Part shown: piece after piece, positions 41,374 to 50,664 of the stretch | How the letters are laid out: every line of letters begins with the position of its first letter | How positions within the stretch are numbered: position 1 is the first letter of the stretch | Origin: Deltaproteobacteria bacterium | GTDB taxonomy: Bacteria > Desulfobacterota > BSN033 > UBA1163 | DNA: 64,000 bases | Direction: 5' to 3' | Assembly (NCBI GenBank): GCA_020059605.1 | Contig: JAGVBT010000164.1 | Coordinates: 1 to 64,000 of the forward strand | Notes under the pieces: model-generated | Databases searched by the model: none | What the model saw: only the letters and a program-made list of their open reading frames with translations | Told to the model about the DNA's origin: nothing | Position numbers and translations under genes: made by a program

Positions 41374-42339
41374 ATGAAAAAGAAGTTGCTTGTCGGAGTT
41401 ATGATTTTATGTATGGTGGTATTCTTTTCGGCCATGGGCGATCTGGCCCATGCCCAGAAGAAGTACGTCTCCATTGCCTCGGGCTGGGTTGTGGGAGTCT
41501 ATTTTCCTCTTGCAGGGGCTATTTCAAGGATTGCCCACGAAAAACTTCCTGACATTAAGATTACGGTGGAATCCTCAGGCGCCTCGGTTGCCAATGCCAA
41601 ACTGATTGCTTCAGGAGATGCCGATATGGCCATCCTGCAAAATGACATCGCCCTTTATGCCCTTCAGGGGATAAAGCCGATGTTTGACAAACCGGTTCCA
41701 AACATTCGGGGGATGACGGCTCTCTATCCGGAGCATTGCCAGATTCATGCACGGAAGGATGCTAAGATCGCATCGGTCAGAGATCTTAAGGGGAAAAGAG
41801 TGGCGGTTGGACCATTAGGCAGCGGAACAGAACAGAATACGATTCAGATTCTTGAGGCTTATGGATTGAAGTTTGAAGATCTCGCGAAAGTGGAACGGCT
41901 CACGGCTGCGGAATCTGGTGATTATCTTAAAGATGGACGAATTGATGCCGCGTTCTATACAACAGGTGTTGGAGCCTCTGCAATTGTCGATCCCGCCATA
42001 GCGGTGGATAGCATGATCGTTCCCATTGACGGAGCCCAGGCTGATGCACTGGTTAAGAAGTATCCTTTCTATTCAAAAGATAAAGTGCCTGCCGGGATTT
42101 ATAAGGGAGTCGATAAGGATGTCCCGACCGTGGCTGTGCTCGCCATCCTTGTCGTCAAAGCCGAGCTGGACGCGGACATGGTTTACCGTATTACCAAGGC
42201 GATATTTGAAAACATAAGGACCATCGAAGGGGCTCATGCCAAAGGAAAAGAAGTGAAGCTGGAGAAGGCTCTCATCGGCATGCCCATTCCTCTTCATCCG
42301 GGGGCGGAGAAATTTTTCAAAGAGAAAGGCATCAAGTAA
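41374..42339 (+). CDS. TAXI-family TRAP solute-binding protein
   Basis: 321 residues with a signal peptide (LLVGVMILCMVVFFSAM). ISIASGWVVGVYFPLAGAI-like start and SSGASVANAKLIASGDADMA are the TAXI signature. It catches a carboxylate-like substrate in the periplasm and hands it to the fused permease. AGGAGG lies 7 bases ahead of the ATG at 41374 (the ORF track starts at a GTG three bases earlier). Confidence 0.93.
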   Translation: MKKKLLVGVMILCMVVFFSAMGDLAHAQKKYVSIASGWVVGVYFPLAGAISRIAHEKLPDIKITVESSGASVANAKLIASGDADMAILQNDIALYALQGIKPMFDKPVPNIRGMTALYPEHCQIHARKDAKIASVRDLKGKRVAVGPLGSGTEQNTIQILEAYGLKFEDLAKVERLTAAESGDYLKDGRIDAAFYTTGVGASAIVDPAIAVDSMIVPIDGAQADALVKKYPFYSKDKVPAGIYKGVDKDVPTVAVLAILVVKAELDADMVYRITKAIFENIRTIEGAHAKGKEVKLEKALIGMPIPLHPGAEKFFKEKGIK

Positions 42340-42351
42340 TAGCAGTTCATC

Positions 42352-42390
42352 AAGGCCCTTCCTCTCCTTGAAGAGGAGGGGCCTTTTCTT
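42352..42390 (+). terminator. intrinsic terminator after the TAXI gene
   Basis: AAGGCCCTTCCTCT and AGAGGAGGGGCCTT form a 14-bp stem with a CCTTGA loop, followed by TTCTT. Partial termination would make more binding protein than permease. Confidence 0.7.
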
Positions 42391-42395
42391 CCCTG

Positions 42396-42902
42396 ATGCG
42401 CAAGAGAGGGTTCTTACTTATTTCAATAACAGTCGCTGCCCTACTTGCGGGAGGGATGATCCCCGTTTCCGTGCTTGAGGTTAAGGATGGAAAGAGCGGG
42501 GAGATCCTCTTCCATAAGAGAGCGGTTGAAGGGGATGTTTTCCTGTTTGGTTACATCCATTCGGTAGAAAAGACTCCCGTTGAGGGAACGTTTCTGGTCG
42601 AAAGGGGTGGCGTTCTACGGGTTTTAGAAACGCGTTTTTCTTCTCATGGAGCCGGGCTTCCTAATGTCTCAGAAAAAACCCTTCGAAAAAACGGATGGTT
42701 TGTTACGGAAGGAGGAGAGCGGCTGGACAAGCTAAGCTTCTTTTTTTCCCCTATCAATCGGCCTGTTCTCAAATTCAAGGATAAGGAAACTCCATTGGGA
42801 ACCAAGAAAGGGGAGGGGGGGTTGCTCGAAATCTCCGTAAGGCGTCATCCATTCATACTCCATGTCTTTAAAGAACTTTATCGCCTTCCATTTGATCAAT
42901 AG
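42396..42902 (+). CDS. DUF1850 protein of the TRAP operon
   Basis: 168 residues. One N-terminal span (GFLLISITVAALLAGGMIP), then a beta-rich DUF1850 domain with GYIHSVEKTPVEGTFLVERGG. DUF1850 proteins commonly lie between TAXI and fused TRAP permeases and their function is not known. It begins five bases after the terminator T-run and ends 40 bases ahead of the permease. Confidence 0.8.
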   Translation: MRKRGFLLISITVAALLAGGMIPVSVLEVKDGKSGEILFHKRAVEGDVFLFGYIHSVEKTPVEGTFLVERGGVLRVLETRFSSHGAGLPNVSEKTLRKNGWFVTEGGERLDKLSFFFSPINRPVLKFKDKETPLGTKKGEGGLLEISVRRHPFILHVFKELYRLPFDQ

Positions 42903-42942
42903 GGTAATCCCGCAACCCTCTAAAGAAAGGAAAAGATTGACC

Positions 42943-44970
42943 ATGGAAGAAACAAAACTGGTCGTTGACCAAGAGCTCTTGAAAAAGGCTGAAGAGATGA
43001 TACAGACCCAGGAGTTCGGCGAGCGCCGGCTTTCGGGAATTCCTTATAAAATCACTTATATCATTGCCCTGGGCATGGCCTGCTTTCAGCTCTATACAGC
43101 TTTCTTCGGGACCCTAACCGCGACGCTTCAGCGCTCTGTCCATTTAAGTTTTGCGATGACGCTCTGTTTTCTCTTTTACCCCCGCTCCAAAAAATCTAAA
43201 ATTAAAACCATTCCATTCTATGACTTTATTCTGGCAATGATCGCGGGGTGTTCGGCCATCTATGTGGCTGTTTATTACCAGGTTCTTGTCACAAGAATCG
43301 GAAACCCGACGCAAGTCGACCTGGTGATGGGTTGCCTGACCGTCCTTCTGATTTTAGAGGCGACCCGGAGGGCGGTGGGGCTGCCTCTCGTTCTGATTTC
43401 AGGGCTCTTCATCCTTTACGGCTTTATTGGACCGTATTTGCCGGATCTGATCGCCCATCGCGGATACGGATTTCGAAGAGTGGTTGATCATCTCTATCTG
43501 ACGATGGAGGGAATTTTTGGTATTCCCCTTTGGGTCTCTTCCACGTTCGTCTTTGCCTTTGTGCTTTTCGGGGCCATTTTTGAAAGGTCGGGAGCGGGAA
43601 CGTACCTGCTTAAATTGGCCATGTCCCTGGTAGGTCACACCCGCGGGGGACCAGCCAAGGTTTCGGTGATTGCCAGCGCTTTTTTCGGGACGATATCAGG
43701 AAGCGGCGTAGCCAATACAGCGACTATAGGGACGATGACGATTCCGATGATGAAAAAGGTTGGGTTCAGCCCGGAACTGGCGGGAGGCATTGACACGGCA
43801 GCAGGCGGAAATGGTCAGATCATGCCACCCGTCATGGGAGCGGCCGCCTTTGTCATGGCGGAGTTTTTGGGTATTCCATATCTTCAGGTTTGTGTTGCGG
43901 CAGCAATGCCTGCGGTGATTGACCAACTTGCCCTTCTCGGAGCCGTACATCTTCTTTCGGTCAAGTATGATCTAAAAGGCCTCCCTCGAAAGGAGCTTCC
44001 CAAGTTTATCCCAACCCTTGTAAGCGGCGCCCATTTCCTGATTCCGATTGCGGTTCTCTTTTACGCCCTTGTTGTTAAGCGACTGACCCCGCTCACCGCA
44101 GCGTCGATGGCGATCGGTGTCGCCGCTTCGATTTTTATCCTCCAGGGATTAGTGGCAAGCCTGGGGTGGGGTCGTCAGACCGATCAGACCGAGAAGAGTT
44201 CAGGCGCAGTGGAGACGGTTTCATGGGAGCCGTTGGTCTCTTCCTTCCGGAAGATGGTTGATGCTATGTTTAATGCATCCAGGACGATGGCAGGAATCGG
44301 GGTGACCTGCGCCTGCGCCGGCATTGTCGTAGGGATGGTGACATTGACCGGGGCCGGATTGAACATGACCAATGTGGTCGTGACCCTTTCGGCAGGGAAT
44401 CTCTATTTAGGGTTGTTCGTTACAATGATCGCCTGCCTCATTCTCGGAATGGGCGTTCCTACGACTCCCAATTATGTCATCATGGCAACGATCATGGCTC
44501 CGGCCCTCAAGGCTATGGCTCCCGAGGTGCCGATCATCGCCATTCACCTTTTTGTCTTTTATTTCGGAATTCTTGCTGACGGGACCCCTCCGGTGTGCCT
44601 GGCCGCCTATGCGGCAGCAGGAATTGCAGGCGCTGATCCGTTTAAGACAGGAGTCAACGCGTTCAAATTGGATATGAGGACGTTTCTCCTGCCCTACATG
44701 TTTATCACGGCTCCTCAGATGCTTCTGATCAGCACCAATGTTTTTGAAGCCACATGGATTTTTATTACGGCCTCCATTGGCATGTATGCCTTGGCTGGAG
44801 GCATGCAGGGTTTCTTCATAACTGACGACAAATGGTATGATAGGATCATTCTTCTTGGCTCTGCGGTTGCCTTGGTCAAGCCCGGCTTCTATACGGATGT
44901 GTTTGGTCTTGTTGGCGTAGCCCTGGTCTATTATTTGCAGAAAAGGAGGATAAAAAAAGCGGTTATTTAA
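42943..44970 (+). CDS. fused TRAP permease (DctQM type)
   Basis: 675 residues. A DctQ-like part (first ~200) is joined to a DctM part with SGSGVANTATIGTMTIPMMK and a second half of similar membrane topology. It imports solutes with an ion gradient, together with the TAXI protein. The start at 42943 (MEETKLVV) is chosen; the longer ORF overlaps the DUF1850 gene in another frame. SD AGAAAGGA lies a little far (12 bases). Confidence 0.9.
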   Translation: MEETKLVVDQELLKKAEEMIQTQEFGERRLSGIPYKITYIIALGMACFQLYTAFFGTLTATLQRSVHLSFAMTLCFLFYPRSKKSKIKTIPFYDFILAMIAGCSAIYVAVYYQVLVTRIGNPTQVDLVMGCLTVLLILEATRRAVGLPLVLISGLFILYGFIGPYLPDLIAHRGYGFRRVVDHLYLTMEGIFGIPLWVSSTFVFAFVLFGAIFERSGAGTYLLKLAMSLVGHTRGGPAKVSVIASAFFGTISGSGVANTATIGTMTIPMMKKVGFSPELAGGIDTAAGGNGQIMPPVMGAAAFVMAEFLGIPYLQVCVAAAMPAVIDQLALLGAVHLLSVKYDLKGLPRKELPKFIPTLVSGAHFLIPIAVLFYALVVKRLTPLTAASMAIGVAASIFILQGLVASLGWGRQTDQTEKSSGAVETVSWEPLVSSFRKMVDAMFNASRTMAGIGVTCACAGIVVGMVTLTGAGLNMTNVVVTLSAGNLYLGLFVTMIACLILGMGVPTTPNYVIMATIMAPALKAMAPEVPIIAIHLFVFYFGILADGTPPVCLAAYAAAGIAGADPFKTGVNAFKLDMRTFLLPYMFITAPQMLLISTNVFEATWIFITASIGMYALAGGMQGFFITDDKWYDRIILLGSAVALVKPGFYTDVFGLVGVALVYYLQKRRIKKAVI

Positions 44971-45001
44971 TTGTGAATTTCGGAATTCGGATTACAAATG
45001 T

Positions 45002-46063
45002 TTATTCGAGGACAATCTCTTTGAGGCGTTCGATTACTTTCATATAATCTTTGAATTCGATTCCATCAACCGAATGGCCCTGCCTGCGGGTGATTCCATC
45101 AATTGCAGGGCCATGGTGGATGAGATAGTCCAGAACCATTCCCTCCTGTTCCGGAGTTATTCTTTCGAGTAAGCTCACCTTTCCCACAGCCAGAGCAATC
45201 CCAGCCATCAACGCATACCCTCCCCAGTTTGAGATTCCACAGGAGATGAAATAGTCAGTCTTCATCCGGCAGCAGAAGACGGGCTCACGATGGGTAACAG
45301 AATTTTCCTTGAACACCTCCCACGGAATTTTCCCCGCACCGATCTCATTGCCGCGGTCTCCGATCCCAATCGTCTCGATGGGAAGATTCCAAATCTTTTG
45401 AAACTCGAGAAGAAGGTGGGTCCTGGCCGTAAACCGGGTAATGTCCTCCAAGCGGGAGTTGAAACACCGGTTTCTAATGGAAGGGGGAAGCATGGCCTCA
45501 AACTGTTTTACCGGCGGAGGGCCTTCTCGTTCCTGGGCAAGGAGGGAGTCGAGCGTATGATTGGGTCCCACTCTTTCAATAAAGATAAGATGGGAAAGAT
45601 TCCGGCCCAATGGACCATTGAGAAGCTCCTCAATGAAACGGACAGAAAAAGAGCCGGCCGGATCGAGATCGGAAGATTCCAGGGGAAAACAGATAAGGGG
45701 CACCTCTTTTTCAGAAAGGTTCAGTATCTTCAGGCCTGCCTTGAGGGCTGGAAGGGTATATTGATCGGAGAGAAGGGAAACCTCCATCCCGGCATTTTTG
45801 AGCCCTTCCGCCAGGATGAGAGCGCCGGGAGGACCATCGGTCTCCGTAGCCGGAGGTTCTCCGGAAGGGATATAAAAGCCGGTCACCACCATCGCCTTGC
45901 GCCCTTTCCTCACGAGAGAGGAGGCGGCTCCCGCTAAATCGGAATAGGGGACCATGGGCAGGTTTTCCCAACGGTAGTTACGGTGCCTGAGGAGAGAGGT
46001 GGGGAAGTTGATGACTTCCTCCATCAAGAATAATTTGTCCCGAATGTGACATGGAAGAACCAT
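45002..46063 (-). CDS. D-glutamate cyclase-like protein (DUF4392)
   Basis: 353 residues. The C-terminal part (from KAMVVTGFYIPSGEPPATET, then DGPPGALILAEGLKNAGMEV) matches the DUF4392/D-glutamate cyclase fold. Also LIFIERVGPNHTLDSLLAQE and IGIGDRGNEIGAGKIPWEV. It may convert D-glutamate to 5-oxoproline. The ORF-track N terminus is repeat; the start at 46063 or 46024 is undecided. Confidence 0.75.
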   Translation of the reverse strand: MVLPCHIRDKLFLMEEVINFPTSLLRHRNYRWENLPMVPYSDLAGAASSLVRKGRKAMVVTGFYIPSGEPPATETDGPPGALILAEGLKNAGMEVSLLSDQYTLPALKAGLKILNLSEKEVPLICFPLESSDLDPAGSFSVRFIEELLNGPLGRNLSHLIFIERVGPNHTLDSLLAQEREGPPPVKQFEAMLPPSIRNRCFNSRLEDITRFTARTHLLLEFQKIWNLPIETIGIGDRGNEIGAGKIPWEVFKENSVTHREPVFCCRMKTDYFISCGISNWGGYALMAGIALAVGKVSLLERITPEQEGMVLDYLIHHGPAIDGITRRQGHSVDGIEFKDYMKVIERLKEIVLE

Positions 46064-46065
46064 AA

Positions 46066-46268
46066 GATTATTAAGTCCGAAATCCGAATATCGAATATCG
46101 AATATCGAAATCCCTGCCTTCGCAGAAGCGCCTGCCCTCCGCAAGGCTTCTGGAGGCGGGGCTTCGCGCAGGCAGGCGAAACAAACTCAAAATTCAAATG
46201 ATCAAAACTATTTTGAACATTTGGAAATTTGGATTTGTTTCGCGCTTCGAGTTTCGTGCTTCGGATTT
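46066..46268. repeat. palindromic element with TTCGAAA/TCGGATTTC arms, copy 4, with GC insert
   Basis: Left arm CCGAAATCCGAATATCGAAT, right arm TTCGAGTTTCGTGCTTCGGA. A GC-rich inverted repeat (CCTGCCTTCGCAGAAGC ... GGCAGGC) sits inside the left arm (about 46110-46180). Lies between nth and the cyclase gene. Confidence 0.55.
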
Positions 46269-46908
46269 ATATTTTCGATCCATAATCACACCATTTCCGG
46301 ATCACACATAGATCGCAGAGAGGTTTGCGGGCGGCGCATATTTTCCGGCCATGCCAGATGAGGAGGTTTGAAAAGAGGGTCCATTGCTCCTCCGGGACGA
46401 TCTCCATCAGGTCGAACTCAATCTTGACCGGATCGTCCTGTTTGGTCAAGCCAATCCGTCGGCTCACCCGGTGAACATGTGTATCGACGGCAATACCGGG
46501 TATTCGAAAAGCGTTTCCCAGAACGACGTTGGCCGTTTTCCTTCCCACGCCGGGAAGCGTCACGAGTTCTTTGAGTGTTCTCGGAACTTTCCCCCCGAAT
46601 CGGGCGATCAATTCCCGGCAACCGTTCCGGATGGACTTTGCCTTGTTTTTGTAGAACCCCGTTGGCCGGATATCCTCTTCCAGTTCTTCCAGATCGGCCT
46701 CTGCATAATCCTTCGCAGAACGGTATTTTTTAAACAACCCCCTGGTTACCTCGTTCACTTTGATATCGGTGCATTGCGCGGAGAGAATCGTGGCGATGAG
46801 AAGTTCGAACGGAGTTGAAAATTTCAAGGCGATCTTCGAATCCGGGATTTCTTTTGAGAGGGCCCTGATGATCTCCGCAACTCTTACCCTTGTGGCCTGG
46901 TTCTTCAT
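46267..46908 (-). CDS. nth: endonuclease III
   Basis: 213 residues. The helix-hairpin-helix LVTLPGVGRKTANVVLGNAF and the catalytic Asp in GIAVDTHVHRVSRRIGL are present. The C-terminal cluster is C-x6-C-x2-C-x5-C in CAARKPLCDLCVIRKWC. It removes oxidised pyrimidines in base excision repair. The start at 46908 (MKNQATRV) lies behind CGGAGGTCGCC; the ORF-track extension is repeat. Confidence 0.95.
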   Translation of the reverse strand: MKNQATRVRVAEIIRALSKEIPDSKIALKFSTPFELLIATILSAQCTDIKVNEVTRGLFKKYRSAKDYAEADLEELEEDIRPTGFYKNKAKSIRNGCRELIARFGGKVPRTLKELVTLPGVGRKTANVVLGNAFRIPGIAVDTHVHRVSRRIGLTKQDDPVKIEFDLMEIVPEEQWTLFSNLLIWHGRKICAARKPLCDLCVIRKWCDYGSKI

Positions 46909-46916
46909 GGCGACCT

Positions 46917-46970
46917 CCGATAAACAATGAACGATAAACAATGAACAATGAACGGTAAACCGCTTTTTAA
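46917..46970. repeat. AACAATGAACGATAAAC tandem repeat
   Basis: GATAAACAATGAACGATAAA followed by CAATGAACAATGAACGGTAAAC. It lies ahead of nth. Same motif as 19853-19978. It is too short and irregular for a CRISPR array. Confidence 0.55.
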
Positions 46971-47196
46971 CCTTGAAACATATCAATTTTAACTGATCGT
47001 TTCCTTAAGAAACAACAGAAAAGAAGATTGGAGGAAAAATTGAACAACGGTGGGCAAGAAATGACCTCTAAATCCTTTTGACAACACCAGGGCATAAGAC
47101 ATCTTTTTTAAAATCCATAGGTTGGCCCATATTTATGCGTTTGGTATGGAAAATGCAGTTAACTCTTATCAAGTCCCGTCTCACTGGTGGAAAGTG

Positions 47197-47382
47197 ATGC
47201 TAAGAGAAAATAATGTCATGACGACCCAGGAAGCTTGTCAATACTTGCGGATATCGAGGCCCACCTTTCTCAAATATCTCTATCTCGGGCGGATTAGGGG
47301 GACAAAGGCAGGCAAAGGATGGAAGGTTCTCAGGTCAGAACTGGATCGTTTCCTTAAAGGGGAAATTTCAAGCACCCTATGA
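47197..47382 (+). CDS. excisionase/MerR-type helix-turn-helix protein, 61 aa
   Basis: An HTH_17-type domain, MTTQEACQYLRISRPTFLKY followed by GRIRGTKAGKGWKVLRSELD. Such domains bind DNA with the wing. The start at 47197 follows GGTGGAAA; 47146 and a TTG at 47122 are in frame and give longer forms without clear SD. Its stop overlaps the next gene ATG (ATGA), so it is the first gene of the chemosensory operon and may regulate it. Confidence 0.7.
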   Translation: MLRENNVMTTQEACQYLRISRPTFLKYLYLGRIRGTKAGKGWKVLRSELDRFLKGEISSTL

Positions 47383-49103
47383 CAAGAGCATTTATGGAGA
47401 AGAGCGTGTCCCAACCGAAAGAAGGATTAAAAGAAAAATTCATCGATGAGGAAAAGGCCGTTGAGGATAAGTCCGTCAGGGCCACCCGGGCGCTGATCCA
47501 GACTTTTCTTCAGACGGTCAAGGCTTTCCGTATCTACGAAGCCAATCACCCGATCCTCTTGAAGTTCATGGAACGACTGAAGAAGGATTTTGACAACTAC
47601 TTCGAAGAGTTCGATTCTTTTCCGCTGCTGGTGGGGGAACACCGGCTTTTCTATCGCGGAAAGGTCGTCTATGAAAACCAGGACGTCAAGGAAAGCCTGG
47701 CCTTCTTCTTTTTCAAGGATGGGATTCGGGAGATCAAATTTCTCGAGGGATTGGAGTTTAGAGAGGTGGTCGATTTTCTTCAAGTAGTGAGGAGGAGCGA
47801 ATCTGTCAACCGAATGGAAGATGACCTTGTGACGCTCCTCTGGGAGAAGGATTTTTCTCACATCCTATTCGGGACCGTGGATGAATTTTTGGAGGGAGGG
47901 AGCACATTTGTTCCTTCCACAGAGGAAGAATTTGACCAACATTTGGAATTCAAGGGATTTGAGGGGGGGGGAGCCGACGAGAGCGCCTTCGAAAAAGAAA
48001 AGGAAGAAACCTTTCCCCTCACGATCGAAGGCTTGAAACAGGCGCTGAACCCTTCCCCCGGTCAATCCCTGGTTCAAGCCTGCCTGCTCAGTCCGGAGGA
48101 GACCGATGAAATCAACCGTGAGATTGAACAGGAGTATCAACCGGATTACATCTATATGCTGATCGATAACCTCGTAGAGATCCTCTTGCATCTGGGAGAG
48201 GATATGGATGCCTATGAGAATATGATCTCCTACTTCGAACGGACGGGCGGGTCCTTCCTCGAACAGAGAGAGGTAAGAAAGGTCGTTGCCGTTTTGAGGA
48301 AACTGAACGATGCCATGGAATCCATGGCCCTGAAGGATAAGCAGATTTTTGCAATTCGCCGCATCCTGGACACGTTTTCCGGTTCCCGTCCGATCGACCT
48401 TTTAGGGGAGTCGATGAAGGGAAATGGAGAAGCGGATTCAGAAGCGATTCTCCAGTATCTCCGGCTCCTGACCAAGAAGGCGGTCGAACCCCTCTGCCAC
48501 CTATTGGCGAAGGTGGAATCCGGAAAATGGAGAAAGGCCGTTTGCGATACCCTCGCCGAGCTCTCCCGCGAGGAGATCAAACCTCTCCTCCCATTCTTGT
48601 CAGATCCCAATCCCTACCTGGTCTCGCATATCCTCTATGTCCTTGGCAAGATCAGACATCCCTCGACCGCGAAATATTTAGGGGACCTGGCCGTCCATGA
48701 GAATTCGAAAGTCAGGGAGGAAACCCTCCAGGTGCTTAAAAAATTGGGTGACCCAGCAAAAAAACTCCTTGAAAAATTTTTAAACGATCCCATGCCGGAG
48801 CTCAGGGCAAAGGCCTCGCTTGCTTTTGTTCAGGTCGCCAAAGGGGAGGCGGCAAAACCGCTCGCCGGGATCGTCCTGTCTAAAGACTTTTACAAAAGGG
48901 ATTATGAAGAGAAGGCCTCTTTCTTAAGGGCATTGGGAGAGACGGGGACGCAAGAGGTCATCCCGGTTTTACAAAAGATCTCCAGAAAAAAAAGGTGGTT
49001 TGGGAAAAGGAAATGGGATGAAACGAGGCTCTGCGCGCGCCATGCCCTGAAGATGTTAGGAGTCAATGAGGGGTTGGACACCCCGGTGAAAAAGCACGGA
49101 TGA
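47379..49103 (+). CDS. HEAT-repeat protein with N-terminal helical module, 574 aa
   Basis: The N terminus (RALIQTFLQTVKAFRIYEAN, then ILLKFMERLKKDF and VGEHRLFYRGKVVYENQD) is a helical/beta module. The C-terminal half has HEAT repeats (DPNPYLVSHILYVLGKIRHP and following units to residue ~570). These act as protein-protein scaffolds. A similar N-terminal module seems to open the next gene, the HD-GYP protein. It has no enzyme signature. It is the second gene of the operon. Confidence 0.75.
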   Translation: MTRAFMEKSVSQPKEGLKEKFIDEEKAVEDKSVRATRALIQTFLQTVKAFRIYEANHPILLKFMERLKKDFDNYFEEFDSFPLLVGEHRLFYRGKVVYENQDVKESLAFFFFKDGIREIKFLEGLEFREVVDFLQVVRRSESVNRMEDDLVTLLWEKDFSHILFGTVDEFLEGGSTFVPSTEEEFDQHLEFKGFEGGGADESAFEKEKEETFPLTIEGLKQALNPSPGQSLVQACLLSPEETDEINREIEQEYQPDYIYMLIDNLVEILLHLGEDMDAYENMISYFERTGGSFLEQREVRKVVAVLRKLNDAMESMALKDKQIFAIRRILDTFSGSRPIDLLGESMKGNGEADSEAILQYLRLLTKKAVEPLCHLLAKVESGKWRKAVCDTLAELSREEIKPLLPFLSDPNPYLVSHILYVLGKIRHPSTAKYLGDLAVHENSKVREETLQVLKKLGDPAKKLLEKFLNDPMPELRAKASLAFVQVAKGEAAKPLAGIVLSKDFYKRDYEEKASFLRALGETGTQEVIPVLQKISRKKRWFGKRKWDETRLCARHALKMLGVNEGLDTPVKKHG

Positions 49104-49139
49104 AAACAGAAAAAACTTAACCTTGAAGAGGCGGAGACA

Positions 49140-50630
49140 ATGGAATCAACGATTCAGTCCCGGGAGATTGCCCCCAGATCGTCAGAGGCAATGGACTCCC
49201 AATTATCCAGGCTGGGAAATCATCTCATCACCAAATTCCATGTGTTGATGAGGATTTCACAGATCTACGATTCGAAGAATGTTGCCCTTCAGCAATTCAT
49301 ACAGGAATCGCTCCAAGCCATCAACACATTTATCCGGAGGGAGGGAAGCCTCGGCCTCAAAATCGTGGCGGATGATATCTTCCTCAATGAAAGAAGGCTT
49401 CGCTACTCAGTGGAGGGTTTTACCAGTTTTAAATATCTCCTGACCCAATGGAAGAAACGGCTCATCGGAGAAGTTCTCTACAAAGGGCCCCTGGATGAGG
49501 AGACATTGGGAGCATTCATCTACATTCTGATGGGCCTGGAAGAGGGAAGGGAAGAGAATGCCCTTCTCTTTAATGAAAAATTAAAAGAACATCACATCTC
49601 CTCTATCGAGGTGGGTCCATTGGAGGTCTCCGAAACGGAAGAAGGGGTTTATCCCAGGAAAAAAGAGGACTCAAGAGAAGTTGCCAAAAAGGTATTTTTT
49701 GAGACGATCGGGACGGTCAAGGAAGTGATCACCCACATCAAGGGAAGACAGCATGCCGACGTGAGGAAATTGAAACGGTTGATCCGAAAGGCCGTCCACC
49801 TCATCATGGAAGATGAGTCGATCCTGCTCGGAATGACGACGATCAAGAATTACGACGAATATACCTTTAACCATTCCGTCAATGTGGCGATCTATTCCCT
49901 TGCCATGGGAAGGCGATTGGCGTTCTCCAGAAGTGGGCTGAGCGAATTGGGCATTACGGCCATGCTTCATGATATCGGGAAATCCAAGATTCCCCTTGAG
50001 GTGCTTAACAAACCCGGCTCCCTCGATCTTGAAGAATGGGGCCAGATGAAGAAGCACCCTCTCACCGGGGTGGAGATCGTTCTCAACCTGAAGCAGCTGG
50101 GTGAGGTCAATCCGAAAATGGTGATCGGCATCTTCGATCATCACCTGAAGAACGACCTCTCCGGATATCCTAAGCTCTTCCGTCAAAAGAGGGTGAGCCT
50201 CTTCGGTCGAATCATACAGATTGCGGATGCCTATGATGCCATGACCACTCCAAGGATCTACAAAAAAGTTCCTTACACACCGGAACAGGCCCTGGCCATC
50301 ATGCTCAAAGAAAGGGATGTCCACTTTGACTCCATCCTTCTCAAAATGTTCATCGGCCTGGTGGGGGTTTATCCCATTGGTTCCCTGGTCCTCCTCGATA
50401 CCCATGAGATGGGAATTGTCTTTAAACCCAATACGGATCCACAATGGATGGACCGTCCCCAGGTGATTCTTATCGATAGGGATGCGCGGGGAAAAGGAAA
50501 GAAGGAACGGGTAGACCTCGCGGAGGGGGACGGAAAAGGACATTTCAGGCGGAGTATTATGAAGACCTTGGATCCAAACAAGTACCACATCGATATTGGG
50601 AAATACTTTATCGGGAAGGATGGCCATTAG
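49140..50630 (+). CDS. HD-GYP domain protein, 496 aa
   Basis: HD-GYP domain with HDIGKSKIPLEVLNKPG (H277, D278) and HHLKNDLSGYPKLF. The second motif has HH and GYP, but the D-G of the standard HHExxDGxGYP is N-D-L-S here. The domain breaks down cyclic di-GMP; loss of the standard DG could lower activity. The first ~190 residues form the helical module shared with the HEAT protein. The C terminus has a small RNA-polymerase-like beta tail, IVFKPNTDPQWMDRPQVILI. 36 bases after the HEAT gene. Confidence 0.85.
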   Translation: MESTIQSREIAPRSSEAMDSQLSRLGNHLITKFHVLMRISQIYDSKNVALQQFIQESLQAINTFIRREGSLGLKIVADDIFLNERRLRYSVEGFTSFKYLLTQWKKRLIGEVLYKGPLDEETLGAFIYILMGLEEGREENALLFNEKLKEHHISSIEVGPLEVSETEEGVYPRKKEDSREVAKKVFFETIGTVKEVITHIKGRQHADVRKLKRLIRKAVHLIMEDESILLGMTTIKNYDEYTFNHSVNVAIYSLAMGRRLAFSRSGLSELGITAMLHDIGKSKIPLEVLNKPGSLDLEEWGQMKKHPLTGVEIVLNLKQLGEVNPKMVIGIFDHHLKNDLSGYPKLFRQKRVSLFGRIIQIADAYDAMTTPRIYKKVPYTPEQALAIMLKERDVHFDSILLKMFIGLVGVYPIGSLVLLDTHEMGIVFKPNTDPQWMDRPQVILIDRDARGKGKKERVDLAEGDGKGHFRRSIMKTLDPNKYHIDIGKYFIGKDGH

Positions 50631-50664
50631 CCAAAGGGTCTCGTCGATACAAGAAGGTTAAACG

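Noticed and set aside
46917-46970. Possible CRISPR array ahead of nth
   Set aside because: Units of about 14 bases with no constant spacers; it is a simple repeat.
49671-50627. Antisense ORF of 318 aa over the HD-GYP gene
   Set aside because: Shadow frame of a well-supported gene, without motifs of its own.
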